A stretch of DNA of 13,452 nucleotides from CAYMLQ01 sp964390795 (GTDB taxonomy: Bacteria; Verrucomicrobiota; Kiritimatiellia; RFP12; UBA1067): assembly GCA_964390795.1 (NCBI GenBank), contig CAYMLQ010000134.1, forward strand, positions 1-13,452, written 5' to 3'. Shown one piece after another: positions 1 to 7,326 of the stretch (its first letter is position 1; each line of letters starts with the position of its first letter). The notes under the pieces are model-generated. The model was not told the DNA's origin. It was given only the letters and a program-made list of their open reading frames with translations, and made no database searches. Both the position numbers and the translations under genes were made by a program.

Positions 1-70
1 AGAAGAACAGGGCGATTGTCCGCCCGGCGCGGCATGGGGCGCTAACCGGCCTCCTTAGTCACAAAACGCT

Positions 71-99
71 TTGTCTCGGGACTCAAACTCTTGTACTAT
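71..99 (+). promoter_or_regulatory. candidate sigma-70 promoter for the AraC-family gene
   Basis: TTGTCT at 71-76 and TACTAT at 94-99 are separated by 17 bp. Each hexamer matches the sigma-70 consensus at 4 of 6 positions. Transcription would begin near 106, just ahead of the ATG at 121, which argues against the upstream TTG at 91 as the start. A small inverted repeat, ACAAA-ACGC-TTTGT (61-74), overlaps the -35 element and could be an operator. This is a pattern match only. Confidence 0.3.
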
Positions 100-120
100 G
101 GCTTCGGTTTAGGCGTACGT

Positions 121-1041
121 ATGAAATTGAAAGCCGAAAAAATTCAGCTTCTGCCGGGCGAGTCCTTCCGGCTGCTACAGTGGCAGAACAACATTCATGA
201 GGTTGAAGTTGTTGCCGCTGATGGGACGCGCCGGCCCTTTGTCGGGTCTGGACACGAATGGCATCACCATTCGCAGATGGAGCTGACGCTGCTCACGCAA
301 GGATCCGGCACCCGTTTTGTCGGCGATTCGATCACGCACGTCACTGCGCCCGACCTCGTGCTGATCGGCCCGGGCCTTCCGCACTACTGGCACATGCGCC
401 AACACTCGTCAGGCTATGCGATCCAATTCGACTTCGAACCCGAACACCCCTTTTGGCAATTGCCGGAAACCGCAGCGCTACGCGGCCTCTGGGCAGACGC
501 GCGGCGCGGCATTCACCTGACCGGGCCGATGGTATCAGCCATCGCGGAATTCATCCGCACCGCAGTCGACTGCGGCAGCATGGGCAGACTGGTGCGTTTC
601 ATGCAGATTCTGGAGGCCATCGTAAAGGCCGCGCCTCAAGACCGCAAAACCATTTCCAACACGACCTTTGTTCCGCCTGCCCAACTGTCCACCTACCGAA
701 GCCTTCAAAAAGCCATTTACCTGGTGTTTCACAATTTTCAGGAAGAGCTGTCTTTTGCCGATGTTCTCCGCGAGACCCGCATGAGCAAGGCGACCTTTGA
801 GCGCCACTTCAAGAAGCACACCGGCAAGACGTTCACCGGCTTTGTCACCGAAGTTCGGCTCAATTTCGCCAGCCGCCAGCTGATCGAGACCGACCTCTCC
901 GTCAGCGAGATCGCGCTCGCGTCAGGCTACAACAACATCTCCCACTTCAACCACCAGTTCAGCGCCCTGCACAGCCTCCCCCCGCGGGACTTCCGTAAAC
1001 GGATGAAGGCCACGCGCGCCGACGCGGCGAGTGCTCGGTAA
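121..1041 (+). CDS. AraC-family transcriptional regulator with N-terminal cupin domain
   Basis: This is a 306-aa cytoplasmic DNA-binding regulator of the AraC/XylS type. Residues about 40-110 form the cupin-like sensing domain, with the WHHHSQMEL stretch at 47-55 and a second histidine in GLPHYW near residue 88. Such domains usually bind a sugar or similar small ligand. Residues about 197-295 hold the paired helix-turn-helix: SFADVLRETRMSKATFERHF is the first HTH, and SVSEIALASGYNNISHFNHQF is the typical second HTH and signature. I chose the ATG at 121 over an in-frame TTG at 91 because a candidate promoter covers 71-99; neither start has a convincing Shine-Dalgarno. The gene ends 23 bp from the convergent GH127 gene, a common pairing of AraC regulators with glycoside hydrolases. 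That suggests, but does not show, that it responds to a plant- or algal-type sugar. The family is certain; the ligand is unknown. Confidence 0.9.
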   Translation: MKLKAEKIQLLPGESFRLLQWQNNIHEVEVVAADGTRRPFVGSGHEWHHHSQMELTLLTQGSGTRFVGDSITHVTAPDLVLIGPGLPHYWHMRQHSSGYAIQFDFEPEHPFWQLPETAALRGLWADARRGIHLTGPMVSAIAEFIRTAVDCGSMGRLVRFMQILEAIVKAAPQDRKTISNTTFVPPAQLSTYRSLQKAIYLVFHNFQEELSFADVLRETRMSKATFERHFKKHTGKTFTGFVTEVRLNFASRQLIETDLSVSEIALASGYNNISHFNHQFSALHSLPPRDFRKRMKATRADAASAR

Positions 1042-1064
1042 CACGTTGCCTGAGACTCTCGCGG

Positions 1065-2432
1065 TCAGTTTCCCGGCACGTCGTAGGACACGTACGGGCG
1101 GGCCATCAGGTTCATCGGGTTGCGGAGCCAGGTGCGGTAGAGCGAGTCGGCCTGCCACGTGTTGCCGGCCGAACCGTAATCGCAGAAATGCACCGGATGT
1201 GGCTTCATTTCGGAGGACTCCGGATCCGTTCCGGTCTGCAGCAGCACGGTAAATGCCTGCCAGATATCCTTGTTTTCACAGGCGACCGGCGTGATCTCCA
1301 CCGGCTTCCCGAGCTCCGGCATTTTGGCGGGCTGGTCCACCGCGCCGTCGTTGAAGCGTGCGTCGTGCGACAGCACCAGAGGCCCGCGGAACAGGGCGAA
1401 GTGCTCGCTCTTGCCCTCGACGCGGCCGGTGAAATCGAACGTCACGCCAACCGTGTCGCCGGGCTTCCAGGTGCGGTTGAGCGAGAGGTACGTACCCGGC
1501 GACATGCCCGACACCTCCAGCCCGTTCACAGTCACCGAAGTCTTGGCGCTCCACGCCGGAATGCGCAACCGCAAGGCGAAGGGCTGCTCCTTGTCGGGAG
1601 ACACGCGCAGCATCACTTTGTTCCCCTTCGGATAATCGGTCTCCTGCTCGACCGTCACGCGCGTCTGCGAGGCCGGAAGAACGATCGACGCCTTGGATGC
1701 GTGATAGAGGTTGACCATCACGCCCTCGGCGTCGGCCATGAGGGCCGACTCGGCGATGGCCACGAAACCGCGCGGCCCGTTGGCGGCGCAGCAGTTGATG
1801 GTCATGCCGCACTGGTCATTGCCGCGGCTGCGCGTGCCGCTGAGCGGACAGTATTTCGAGAAGGTCGAGCAGTCACGCGCCAGCGTCGCCAGATAGGCGT
1901 TGTACGTCGTCTTTTCCAGTTCGTCGGCATAGGCCGCCTTGCCGGTCACACGCAGCAGCGTCTCACAGAACCGCATCCATGTGGTGGTCACGCAGGTCTC
2001 CATCATGTGATAGGCTGGCGCGGTCTCAAAGCGCTTGCCGTGATGCATGCCGATGGTCTGGATCTTGCCAGCCGCGCCGGGGCCGACCTCGGTGATGAGC
2101 TGATCCGCCACACGGCGGGTCGCATCAAGCACCGTTTTGTCGCCGGTCAAATCGTAGTGGTGCATCAGTCCCAGCATCGTGTACTTGCGGCCCCAAATGT
2201 CCCAGCCCTGCAGATGGCACTCATCCGTGTAGTTTCCGATATAGCCGTCCGCGCGCTGAGCCGAAAGCACGAGCTTGACCGAGGCGTCGATGTTCGCTTT
2301 CAGCGCCTCATCGTGCGTATAGCGGTAGGCCGGCACGCAGCTATGCATCCACTTGCCCCAGAACTCCGTTTTCCAGTCGCTCGTGCCCTCGTGCTTCAGA
2401 AAAACATTGTGCATACCCCAGCCGAAAAACAC
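1065..2432 (-). CDS. GH127/DUF1680 glycosidase (beta-L-arabinofuranosidase-like), 5'-truncated
   Basis: This 455-aa ORF is recognisable as glycoside hydrolase family 127 (DUF1680), whose characterised members remove beta-L-arabinofuranose. The zinc-cysteine active site is intact: E145 and C147 in METCVTTTW, and the C214-C215 pair in TINCCAANGP, match the Glu/Cys/Cys-Cys set of the family, with the second-position cysteine being the nucleophile-type residue. The first half is the alpha-barrel (GKWMHS, QRADGYIGNY, GRKYTMLGLMHHYDLTG) and the second half is beta-sandwich. Family members are usually above 600 aa and begin well upstream of the FGWGMHN segment, often with a signal peptide. Here the frame opens only after a TGA at about 2459, and the best start is a GTG at 2432. 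The N-terminal hundred or more residues are missing and the break lies at a heptamer repeat. It is probably a decaying fragment; a functional shortened enzyme is less likely. Confidence 0.8.
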   Translation of the reverse strand: MFFGWGMHNVFLKHEGTSDWKTEFWGKWMHSCVPAYRYTHDEALKANIDASVKLVLSAQRADGYIGNYTDECHLQGWDIWGRKYTMLGLMHHYDLTGDKTVLDATRRVADQLITEVGPGAAGKIQTIGMHHGKRFETAPAYHMMETCVTTTWMRFCETLLRVTGKAAYADELEKTTYNAYLATLARDCSTFSKYCPLSGTRSRGNDQCGMTINCCAANGPRGFVAIAESALMADAEGVMVNLYHASKASIVLPASQTRVTVEQETDYPKGNKVMLRVSPDKEQPFALRLRIPAWSAKTSVTVNGLEVSGMSPGTYLSLNRTWKPGDTVGVTFDFTGRVEGKSEHFALFRGPLVLSHDARFNDGAVDQPAKMPELGKPVEITPVACENKDIWQAFTVLLQTGTDPESSEMKPHPVHFCDYGSAGNTWQADSLYRTWLRNPMNLMARPYVSYDVPGN

Positions 2433-2457
2433 AAGCGCCGAACAGGGGCCGGGAATG

Positions 2458-2496
2458 ATTCAACTCCTAAATTCTAACTCCGAACTCCTCCTTTGG
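2458..2496 (-). repeat. heptamer-type short tandem repeat, copy 1
   Basis: Read on the minus strand this is a run of 7-bp units: TTCGGAG, TTAGAAT, TTAGGAG, TTGAAT. It shares the flank CCAAAGGAGGAG with the copy at 13324-13355 and differs from it by one base plus one extra 7-bp unit. It supplies the last codons and the TAG stop of the sigma-54 regulator and abuts the truncated end of the GH127 gene. Unit length and copy-number variation are seen directly; the class (STRR) is inferred. Confidence 0.75.
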
Positions 2497-3930
2497 CATA
2501 GGCTCATTTCCGAAACGTTCCGGCTGCTCCGGGTTTGCGAGGCCCAGTTTCTCCATTTTATAGCGGAGGATGCGGCGGGTTGTGCCGAGGCTTTCGGCGG
2601 CGCGCGTCTGCACGCCACCAACCTGGCGCAGGGCGTCGGCGATGAGTTGGCGCTCATAGGCACTGACGGCCTCTTCGAGCGTCAGGCCCTCGGCAGGCGG
2701 CGGAACAGCGGCACAGACGGCAACGGCCGCTTCGTCCTCAGCCGCCGCGATACACGCCGGCTCGGCATGGAACTCTTCGGGGAGCCGCAGAGCGGAAATC
2801 TCCGGTTCGCACCCGTGGAGCACCAGAACGCGCTCGACCACGTTGCGCAGCTCGCGGACGTTCCCGGGCCAGGCGTAGGTACACAGCCGACGCAGAGTCT
2901 CCGCTTCAAACCCGCGGGTCGCGGCGTGCAAGGCGGGTCCGAGCCGGCTCAGAAAATGCGCGAGCAGCAAAGGGATGTCATCGCGCCGTTCACGGAGCGG
3001 CGGCAAGCGGACATGCACCACGTTGAGTCGGTAGAAGAGATCCTCGCGGAAGAGTCCCTCGGACACCTCCCGGCGCAAATCGCGGGCCGAGGCTGCGACG
3101 ATGCGGGCAGTGGTGCGAAGCAGGCGGGTTCCGCCGACTCGCATGAATTCGCGCTCCTGAAGCACACGCAGCAGCTTCACCTGCGTGGCGACAGACATCT
3201 CCCCGATCTCGTCAAAAAACAGGGTTCCCGACCCAGCCAGCTCGAACCGGCCGGGTTTCTGGCGGTCCGCATTGGTGAAGGCCCCTTTCTCGTGGCCAAA
3301 CAGCTCGCTCTCCAGCAGGTTTTCGGGGAGGGCCGCGCAATGGACAGCGACGAACGGCTCACTGCGCCGGGGGCTCTGCTCGTGCAGCAGGCGGGCAGCC
3401 AGTTCTTTACCCGTTCCACTCTCGCCCTGAATCAGCACCGTGGCGTCGGAGGCAGCCGCTTGCCGCAACTGGTCAATGGCGGCCACAAACGCGGGGCTGC
3501 GCCCGACGATCTCCTGCGTCGGGAAGGCTGCCGACAACTCTGTTTCCAATACAGCAACTTGTCGGTGCAGGCGCCGGGTTTCAAGCGCCCGTCTCACCAC
3601 GTGGCGGATGTTCTCCACGTCGAATGGTTTGCCGACAAAATCGACGGCCCCCTGACGGATGGCCTCGACCACAGGCGCGATGGCGGTCGACGCGCTGACC
3701 ATGATGACGGGCAGATCGGGTTGGTCGGAATGGATCTGGCGCAGCAGGTCGAGCCCGGTCCGGCCGGGCATCACCACGTCCAGCAGGATGACATCCACGT
3801 GTTCGCGCGACAATACCGCTTGTGCCTCTTGCGCCGTGGAGGCGGAATAGACGGTGTATTCGCGCGAAAAGATCAGCCGCAGGGCTTCGCGGCTGCCGAG
3901 TTCGTCGTCAACGATCAGGAGTTTCGGCAT
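2467..3930 (-). CDS. NtrC-family sigma-54-dependent response regulator
   Basis: This 487-aa protein has REC, AAA+ and Fis-type HTH domains. The receiver (1-115) keeps the acidic pocket D8-D9, phospho-acceptor D51, S79 and K101. The AAA+ domain (about 138-370) has Walker A GESGTGKE (169-176), Walker B LFFDEIGE (237-244), the RLNVVHVRLPPLRER segment and WPGNVREL (354-361). The sigma-54 contact loop reads GAFTNA (216-221) where most relatives have GAFTGA. The C-terminal HTH lies in LEEAVSAYERQLIADALRQV through RRILRYKMEKLGL. Phosphorylation should drive oligomerisation, enhancer binding and ATP-dependent opening of sigma-54 promoters. It is the last gene of the operon; its ATG overlaps the upstream kinase by 23 bp, so that kinase is the likely phosphodonor. 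The likely target is the sigma-54 promoter at 9893-9908. The final residues (KEEFGVRI) and the TAG stop come from a heptamer repeat, so the native C-terminus has probably been altered, but beyond the HTH. Confidence 0.95.
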   Translation of the reverse strand: MPKLLIVDDELGSREALRLIFSREYTVYSASTAQEAQAVLSREHVDVILLDVVMPGRTGLDLLRQIHSDQPDLPVIMVSASTAIAPVVEAIRQGAVDFVGKPFDVENIRHVVRRALETRRLHRQVAVLETELSAAFPTQEIVGRSPAFVAAIDQLRQAAASDATVLIQGESGTGKELAARLLHEQSPRRSEPFVAVHCAALPENLLESELFGHEKGAFTNADRQKPGRFELAGSGTLFFDEIGEMSVATQVKLLRVLQEREFMRVGGTRLLRTTARIVAASARDLRREVSEGLFREDLFYRLNVVHVRLPPLRERRDDIPLLLAHFLSRLGPALHAATRGFEAETLRRLCTYAWPGNVRELRNVVERVLVLHGCEPEISALRLPEEFHAEPACIAAAEDEAAVAVCAAVPPPAEGLTLEEAVSAYERQLIADALRQVGGVQTRAAESLGTTRRILRYKMEKLGLANPEQPERFGNEPMPKEEFGVRI

Positions 3931-5908
3931 GGTTGTGGCTCTCCTCCAACGGCAGGGTGAGGATCACGGTCGTCCCGTGATCCGTGGTGACGACATCGAT
4001 GCGGCCGCCATGGTCGACGACCGCCCTCCGCGCCAAGGGAAGCCCCAGCCCTAACCCGCGCGGCTTGGTGGTGCTGAAAGGTGAAAAGAGCTTCTCCTCC
4101 ATCTCTTTGGCGATGCCAGGCCCGTTATCGCTGACGGCAAACACGAGAGCACGTCCGACGCCCTCGACTGCGCAGCGGACATGCAGCCTGACGCACGGCG
4201 ACGGCCGACCTCGAACGGCTTCATACGCGTTGACAAGCACATGCACAAGCCCGCCAATCAGCGCTTCCGCATCGGCGTCAAGCATGGGCAAATGCGCTTC
4301 AACCTGACACATCACAGCGTGTTTTTCCGAACCCGCCAGTTGTGCGGCGCGCGTGCAGGCCTGTGCCACCAATTCACTCGGGGCGACCGGACGGAAGAGC
4401 AACGTGGGCGGACGCGCAAACGTGTTGATCTGCCGGATCATCGCATTCAGCCGCCCGACTTCTCCCGTGACAATATCGAAGAACTGATGGCGGAACTCAG
4501 GGTCGGCGTAACGTTCGGGCAGAAGCTGCGCGAAGGTACTGATGGCCACCAGCGGGTTGCGCACTTCGTGCGACATGGAGGCGGCAAGATCATTCCAAAA
4601 CACATGGCGATCCAGCTCCTCCTGCTTCTCTCGCAGCAGCCGCTCGCGGGAAATATCGGATAGCAACAGCATGGCACCCAGACTGGTGCTGTCGCTGCCG
4701 ATGCGGTGCGCGTCGGCCCGGATCGTGCGGCGGCTGGAGGCATCAGTCCAGACGGCCGGTGCGGGAGCGGCGCCCTTCCGGAGCGCCCTCAGCAGCACAT
4801 CGGCGATCCGGCTGCCCGTCTGCTCTACAGGGCGGTTGACCGTTTCTGCGGCGCTCATGCCCAAAATCTGCTCCGCAGCGCGATTGAACCAACGCACCAC
4901 ACCGTCCTCAGAAACAGCCAAAATGCCGACGGGGATGGTCTCAAGCAAATTTTCAGCCAGCGTTTTCTGCACGGCAAGCTCTTCAACAAGAAGCGCGTTT
5001 TCGAGGAGCGTGGCGACTTGCTCGCCGATGACGGTCAGATCGGTCAGGTCGCGAGGCGCGAAAGGGATGCCCGTCGCGCGGTGTCCCACGAAGATCCAGC
5101 CGAGCAGGCCATGCTTGCCGAGAAGCGGGACGATGACTTCGGCGCCCGCCTCATCCAGCACATGCTTCAGCAGCCTGCGGGTGCGGAGATCATCGACGTG
5201 GGACAGATGGGCGCGGCAGACGAGGTGGGCATGTCGCTCAAGCCAGCGCACGAACAGGTCGAGCGGCTCAAACGATATCGAATCGCTTTTGTCCAGGCAG
5301 CGGCGCCCAGCCCACAGCCGGTAGGTCGCCTCGTTATGCAAGCGGGCGAACACGCCCACGCGGACAATCCGGCCGGCGGCGGCAACGCCTTCAACCAACT
5401 GGTCGAGAAGTTTTTGGATATCGTGGAAATGGCGCGAGGCGCGCCACAGTTCACACAGGGGCGCAAGGTTCAGATCAGGCTCGTCCGGCGGTGGCGGCGG
5501 CACGGCCTTGCAGGAGGCGAGCTGTTGCCGTAAAAGGCTAACCTCTTCCTGGGCCTGATGCAGCAGGATGGCCTGTCGCAGCGTCCGGCGCAGGCGCTCG
5601 GGAGGCACGTCCAGCGGCTCGACCGCGAATACGCCAGCATCGCGGCAATCCAGAAAAGGGTCGGACTCTGGTACGCCGAATACGACCATTCCGCTGCGCG
5701 CGTCCGGCGTTGCGCTCGCGAGAGCCGCCTCGGCTTCGGGATGCCGCAGATCGAGCAAACGCACCGCAGTCACACGCGTGTCTCGCGACCACTCCAAACG
5801 GCTGGCGGTTACACGAATATCCGTCATTCCACCAACAGTCCGAACCCACTGCTGGGCCAGCTTTAGATCGCATGTTAATAACAGGCAAGCCGGTGCGGAT
5901 GCTGTCAT
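3908..5908 (-). CDS. soluble sensor histidine kinase (pseudo-receiver, GAF, PAS, HisKA, HATPase)
   Basis: This is a 666-aa kinase without obvious transmembrane segments. Residues about 6-115 look like a degenerate receiver: LLDLRHP places D53 at the phospho-site position, but the acidic pair is missing and the conserved lysine position reads EP (VEPLD). Residues 121-145 carry a short helix and a proline run. A GAF-like domain spans about 160-310, a PAS domain about 315-425 (ETIPVGILAVSEDGVVRWFNRAAEQILGM region), and the HisKA H-box is MSHEVRNPL with H447. The ATP-binding domain has N560, G1 DNGPGI (594-599) and G2 GLGLGL (618-623). The region after the H-box closely parallels the kinase encoded just upstream (LLPxxYxDPxF, EVxRxNA), so the two look like paralogues. 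The ATG shares the 4-bp ATGA overlap with the preceding kinase, and the 3' end overlaps the regulator by 23 bp, implying translational coupling. A role as phosphodonor of the sigma-54 regulator is inferred from position. Confidence 0.92.
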   Translation of the reverse strand: MTASAPACLLLTCDLKLAQQWVRTVGGMTDIRVTASRLEWSRDTRVTAVRLLDLRHPEAEAALASATPDARSGMVVFGVPESDPFLDCRDAGVFAVEPLDVPPERLRRTLRQAILLHQAQEEVSLLRQQLASCKAVPPPPPDEPDLNLAPLCELWRASRHFHDIQKLLDQLVEGVAAAGRIVRVGVFARLHNEATYRLWAGRRCLDKSDSISFEPLDLFVRWLERHAHLVCRAHLSHVDDLRTRRLLKHVLDEAGAEVIVPLLGKHGLLGWIFVGHRATGIPFAPRDLTDLTVIGEQVATLLENALLVEELAVQKTLAENLLETIPVGILAVSEDGVVRWFNRAAEQILGMSAAETVNRPVEQTGSRIADVLLRALRKGAAPAPAVWTDASSRRTIRADAHRIGSDSTSLGAMLLLSDISRERLLREKQEELDRHVFWNDLAASMSHEVRNPLVAISTFAQLLPERYADPEFRHQFFDIVTGEVGRLNAMIRQINTFARPPTLLFRPVAPSELVAQACTRAAQLAGSEKHAVMCQVEAHLPMLDADAEALIGGLVHVLVNAYEAVRGRPSPCVRLHVRCAVEGVGRALVFAVSDNGPGIAKEMEEKLFSPFSTTKPRGLGLGLPLARRAVVDHGGRIDVVTTDHGTTVILTLPLEESHNHAETPDR

Positions 5909-7326
5909 GCGCCTCCGTTCTTTACGTTATCGTCGTTAACGCCTGACTCTGCCAGCAGCGGCAAAAGGACTCGGAAGCACGCACCCATACCGAGGGTGCT
6001 CTCCACGTCAATCAGGCCATGATGCTCAAGGACAATCCCATGCGCGACCGACAGGCCAAGACCGGTGCCGTTGGCCTTCGTTGTGAAAAAGGGGTCGAAG
6101 ATCCGCTCTCGCTCCTCAGGGGCGATGCCGCTTCCTGTGTCGCACACCTGCACCTCGATCCAAGTGTCGGTCTCCAGCGCGTCTTGGCACCAAGGCTGCT
6201 CCGGCGGGCCGACCGCGCGCGTCGACACCGTCAGCTTGCCGCCGCGTTCCGTTGCGTCAAGACCGTTCAGAAACAAATTCAGGAACACTTGGCCCAGCAG
6301 TCGCTGATCGCCAAGCAGACGGTCTCTCTCGGAATGATAGTGGCGCTCAAACACGAGCCCTTTGGCCTTGCTTTGCTGGGCGGCCAACCGCCAAGCGGCA
6401 TCCAGCGCTGCATGCAGCGACAGAGGCTCAAGGATGGGTTTCACCGGCCTTGAGAAATTCAGCAGTTGCGAGACGATCGCGTTGATGCGCTCGACCTCGT
6501 TTCCGAGCAGTGGGGTGAAGGTGTTGCGGAAGTCGGGATCATCGTATTGACTGGGCAGCAGTTGGACGAACGTCTTGAGGCAGACAAGCGGATTTTTGAT
6601 CTCGTGGGCCATACCGGCGGCCAGCGTTCCGATGCTCGCCAACCGGTCGCTACGCCGGATCTGCCCTTCCAGTTTGCGGATGGCGGAGGTGTCCTGCAAC
6701 ACCAGCAGGACGCCCGAAGCGACGCGGCCTTCGCCACCGAAGACGGCGGTTGCGTAACGCACGGACTGCTCGTCAGGCGCCTGCGACCGCAGCAACAGAT
6801 CCCGGTCGCGCACGACTCGCCCGGAAACGAGGCTTGCGGTCACCTCCTCCCAAATCGGCTCCGGAAGAATCTCAGCGGCGGGACGGCCGATGACCGCATC
6901 GTTCCCGTCCACGTGCAAAATGCGCTGGGCTTCGCGGTTGCAGACCGTGACTCTCCCCTCCGTGTCCGCGGCGACGACGCCGGTCACGAGGTTGTCGAGC
7001 AGCACCTCGTTGTAATTGCGCGCATCTTGAAGGCGCGTGTAGAGCGTTGCGTTCTCGATCGCAATTCCCATTTGATCGCCGAGGATCATCAGAGCTTCCT
7101 CTTCGCGCCTGCCGAAAAACCTCCCGTTCTGACGGCGGCCGAGAAGCAGGAAGCCGACCAGCCCGTTCTCGGAGTGCAAGGATACAGCCGCTTCTGCGTC
7201 CAGACGGGTCAGGGCTCGCTCGGCACGCACCTGTAACGGCGTACCCCCGGTACGCCGCAGCACGTCGCGCAACAGGGGATGCCGTTTGGCCTGCAAGGCG
7301 AGCACCAACGGATCACCCTCACCCAT
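5905..7326 (-). CDS. C-terminal part of membrane sensor histidine kinase (GAF end, PAS, HisKA, HATPase), after a frameshift
   Basis: This 473-aa ORF begins in the middle of a GAF domain (GDPLVLALQAKRHPLL; GLVGFLLLGRRQNGRFF; DQMGIAIENATLY, to about residue 100). It continues with a PAS domain (105-215), H-box AAGMAHEIKNPLV with H241, and a catalytic domain with N354, G1 DTGSGI (396-401) and G2 GTGLGL (420-425). All kinase motifs are intact. The GAF start lies in the other frame, in the ORF at 7209-8441, so the two are almost certainly one gene of about 845 codons broken near 7320-7336. In this frame a TGA sits at 7336-7338, just ahead of the ATG at 7326. GAGGTG at 7332-7337 lies 5 nt before that ATG, so independent re-initiation is conceivable. 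The 3' end overlaps the next kinase by ATGA. It is probably one frameshifted kinase; a deliberately split kinase is less likely. Confidence 0.85.
   Translation of the reverse strand: MGEGDPLVLALQAKRHPLLRDVLRRTGGTPLQVRAERALTRLDAEAAVSLHSENGLVGFLLLGRRQNGRFFGRREEEALMILGDQMGIAIENATLYTRLQDARNYNEVLLDNLVTGVVAADTEGRVTVCNREAQRILHVDGNDAVIGRPAAEILPEPIWEEVTASLVSGRVVRDRDLLLRSQAPDEQSVRYATAVFGGEGRVASGVLLVLQDTSAIRKLEGQIRRSDRLASIGTLAAGMAHEIKNPLVCLKTFVQLLPSQYDDPDFRNTFTPLLGNEVERINAIVSQLLNFSRPVKPILEPLSLHAALDAAWRLAAQQSKAKGLVFERHYHSERDRLLGDQRLLGQVFLNLFLNGLDATERGGKLTVSTRAVGPPEQPWCQDALETDTWIEVQVCDTGSGIAPEERERIFDPFFTTKANGTGLGLSVAHGIVLEHHGLIDVESTLGMGACFRVLLPLLAESGVNDDNVKNGGA

Noticed and set aside
1..35. Divergent minus-strand gene starting at ATG 35 (MPRRADN...)
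   Set aside because: Only 11 codons are inside the window, and the AAGGAGG upstream is about 14 nt away, too far for a normal ribosome site.
2433..2466. Transcription terminator between the sigma-54 regulator and GH127
   Set aside because: No stem followed by a T-run is visible on the minus strand; transcription may read into the GH127 remnant.
1188..2477. 429-aa plus-strand ORF opposite the GH127 gene
   Set aside because: It is His/Arg-rich with no recognisable fold; the opposite strand carries the conserved active-site motifs.
2353..3960. 535-aa plus-strand ORF opposite the sigma-54 regulator
   Set aside because: It is antisense to a protein with all expected domain motifs; its own translation is Gln/Arg/His-rich without any domain, typical of a GC-rich shadow frame.
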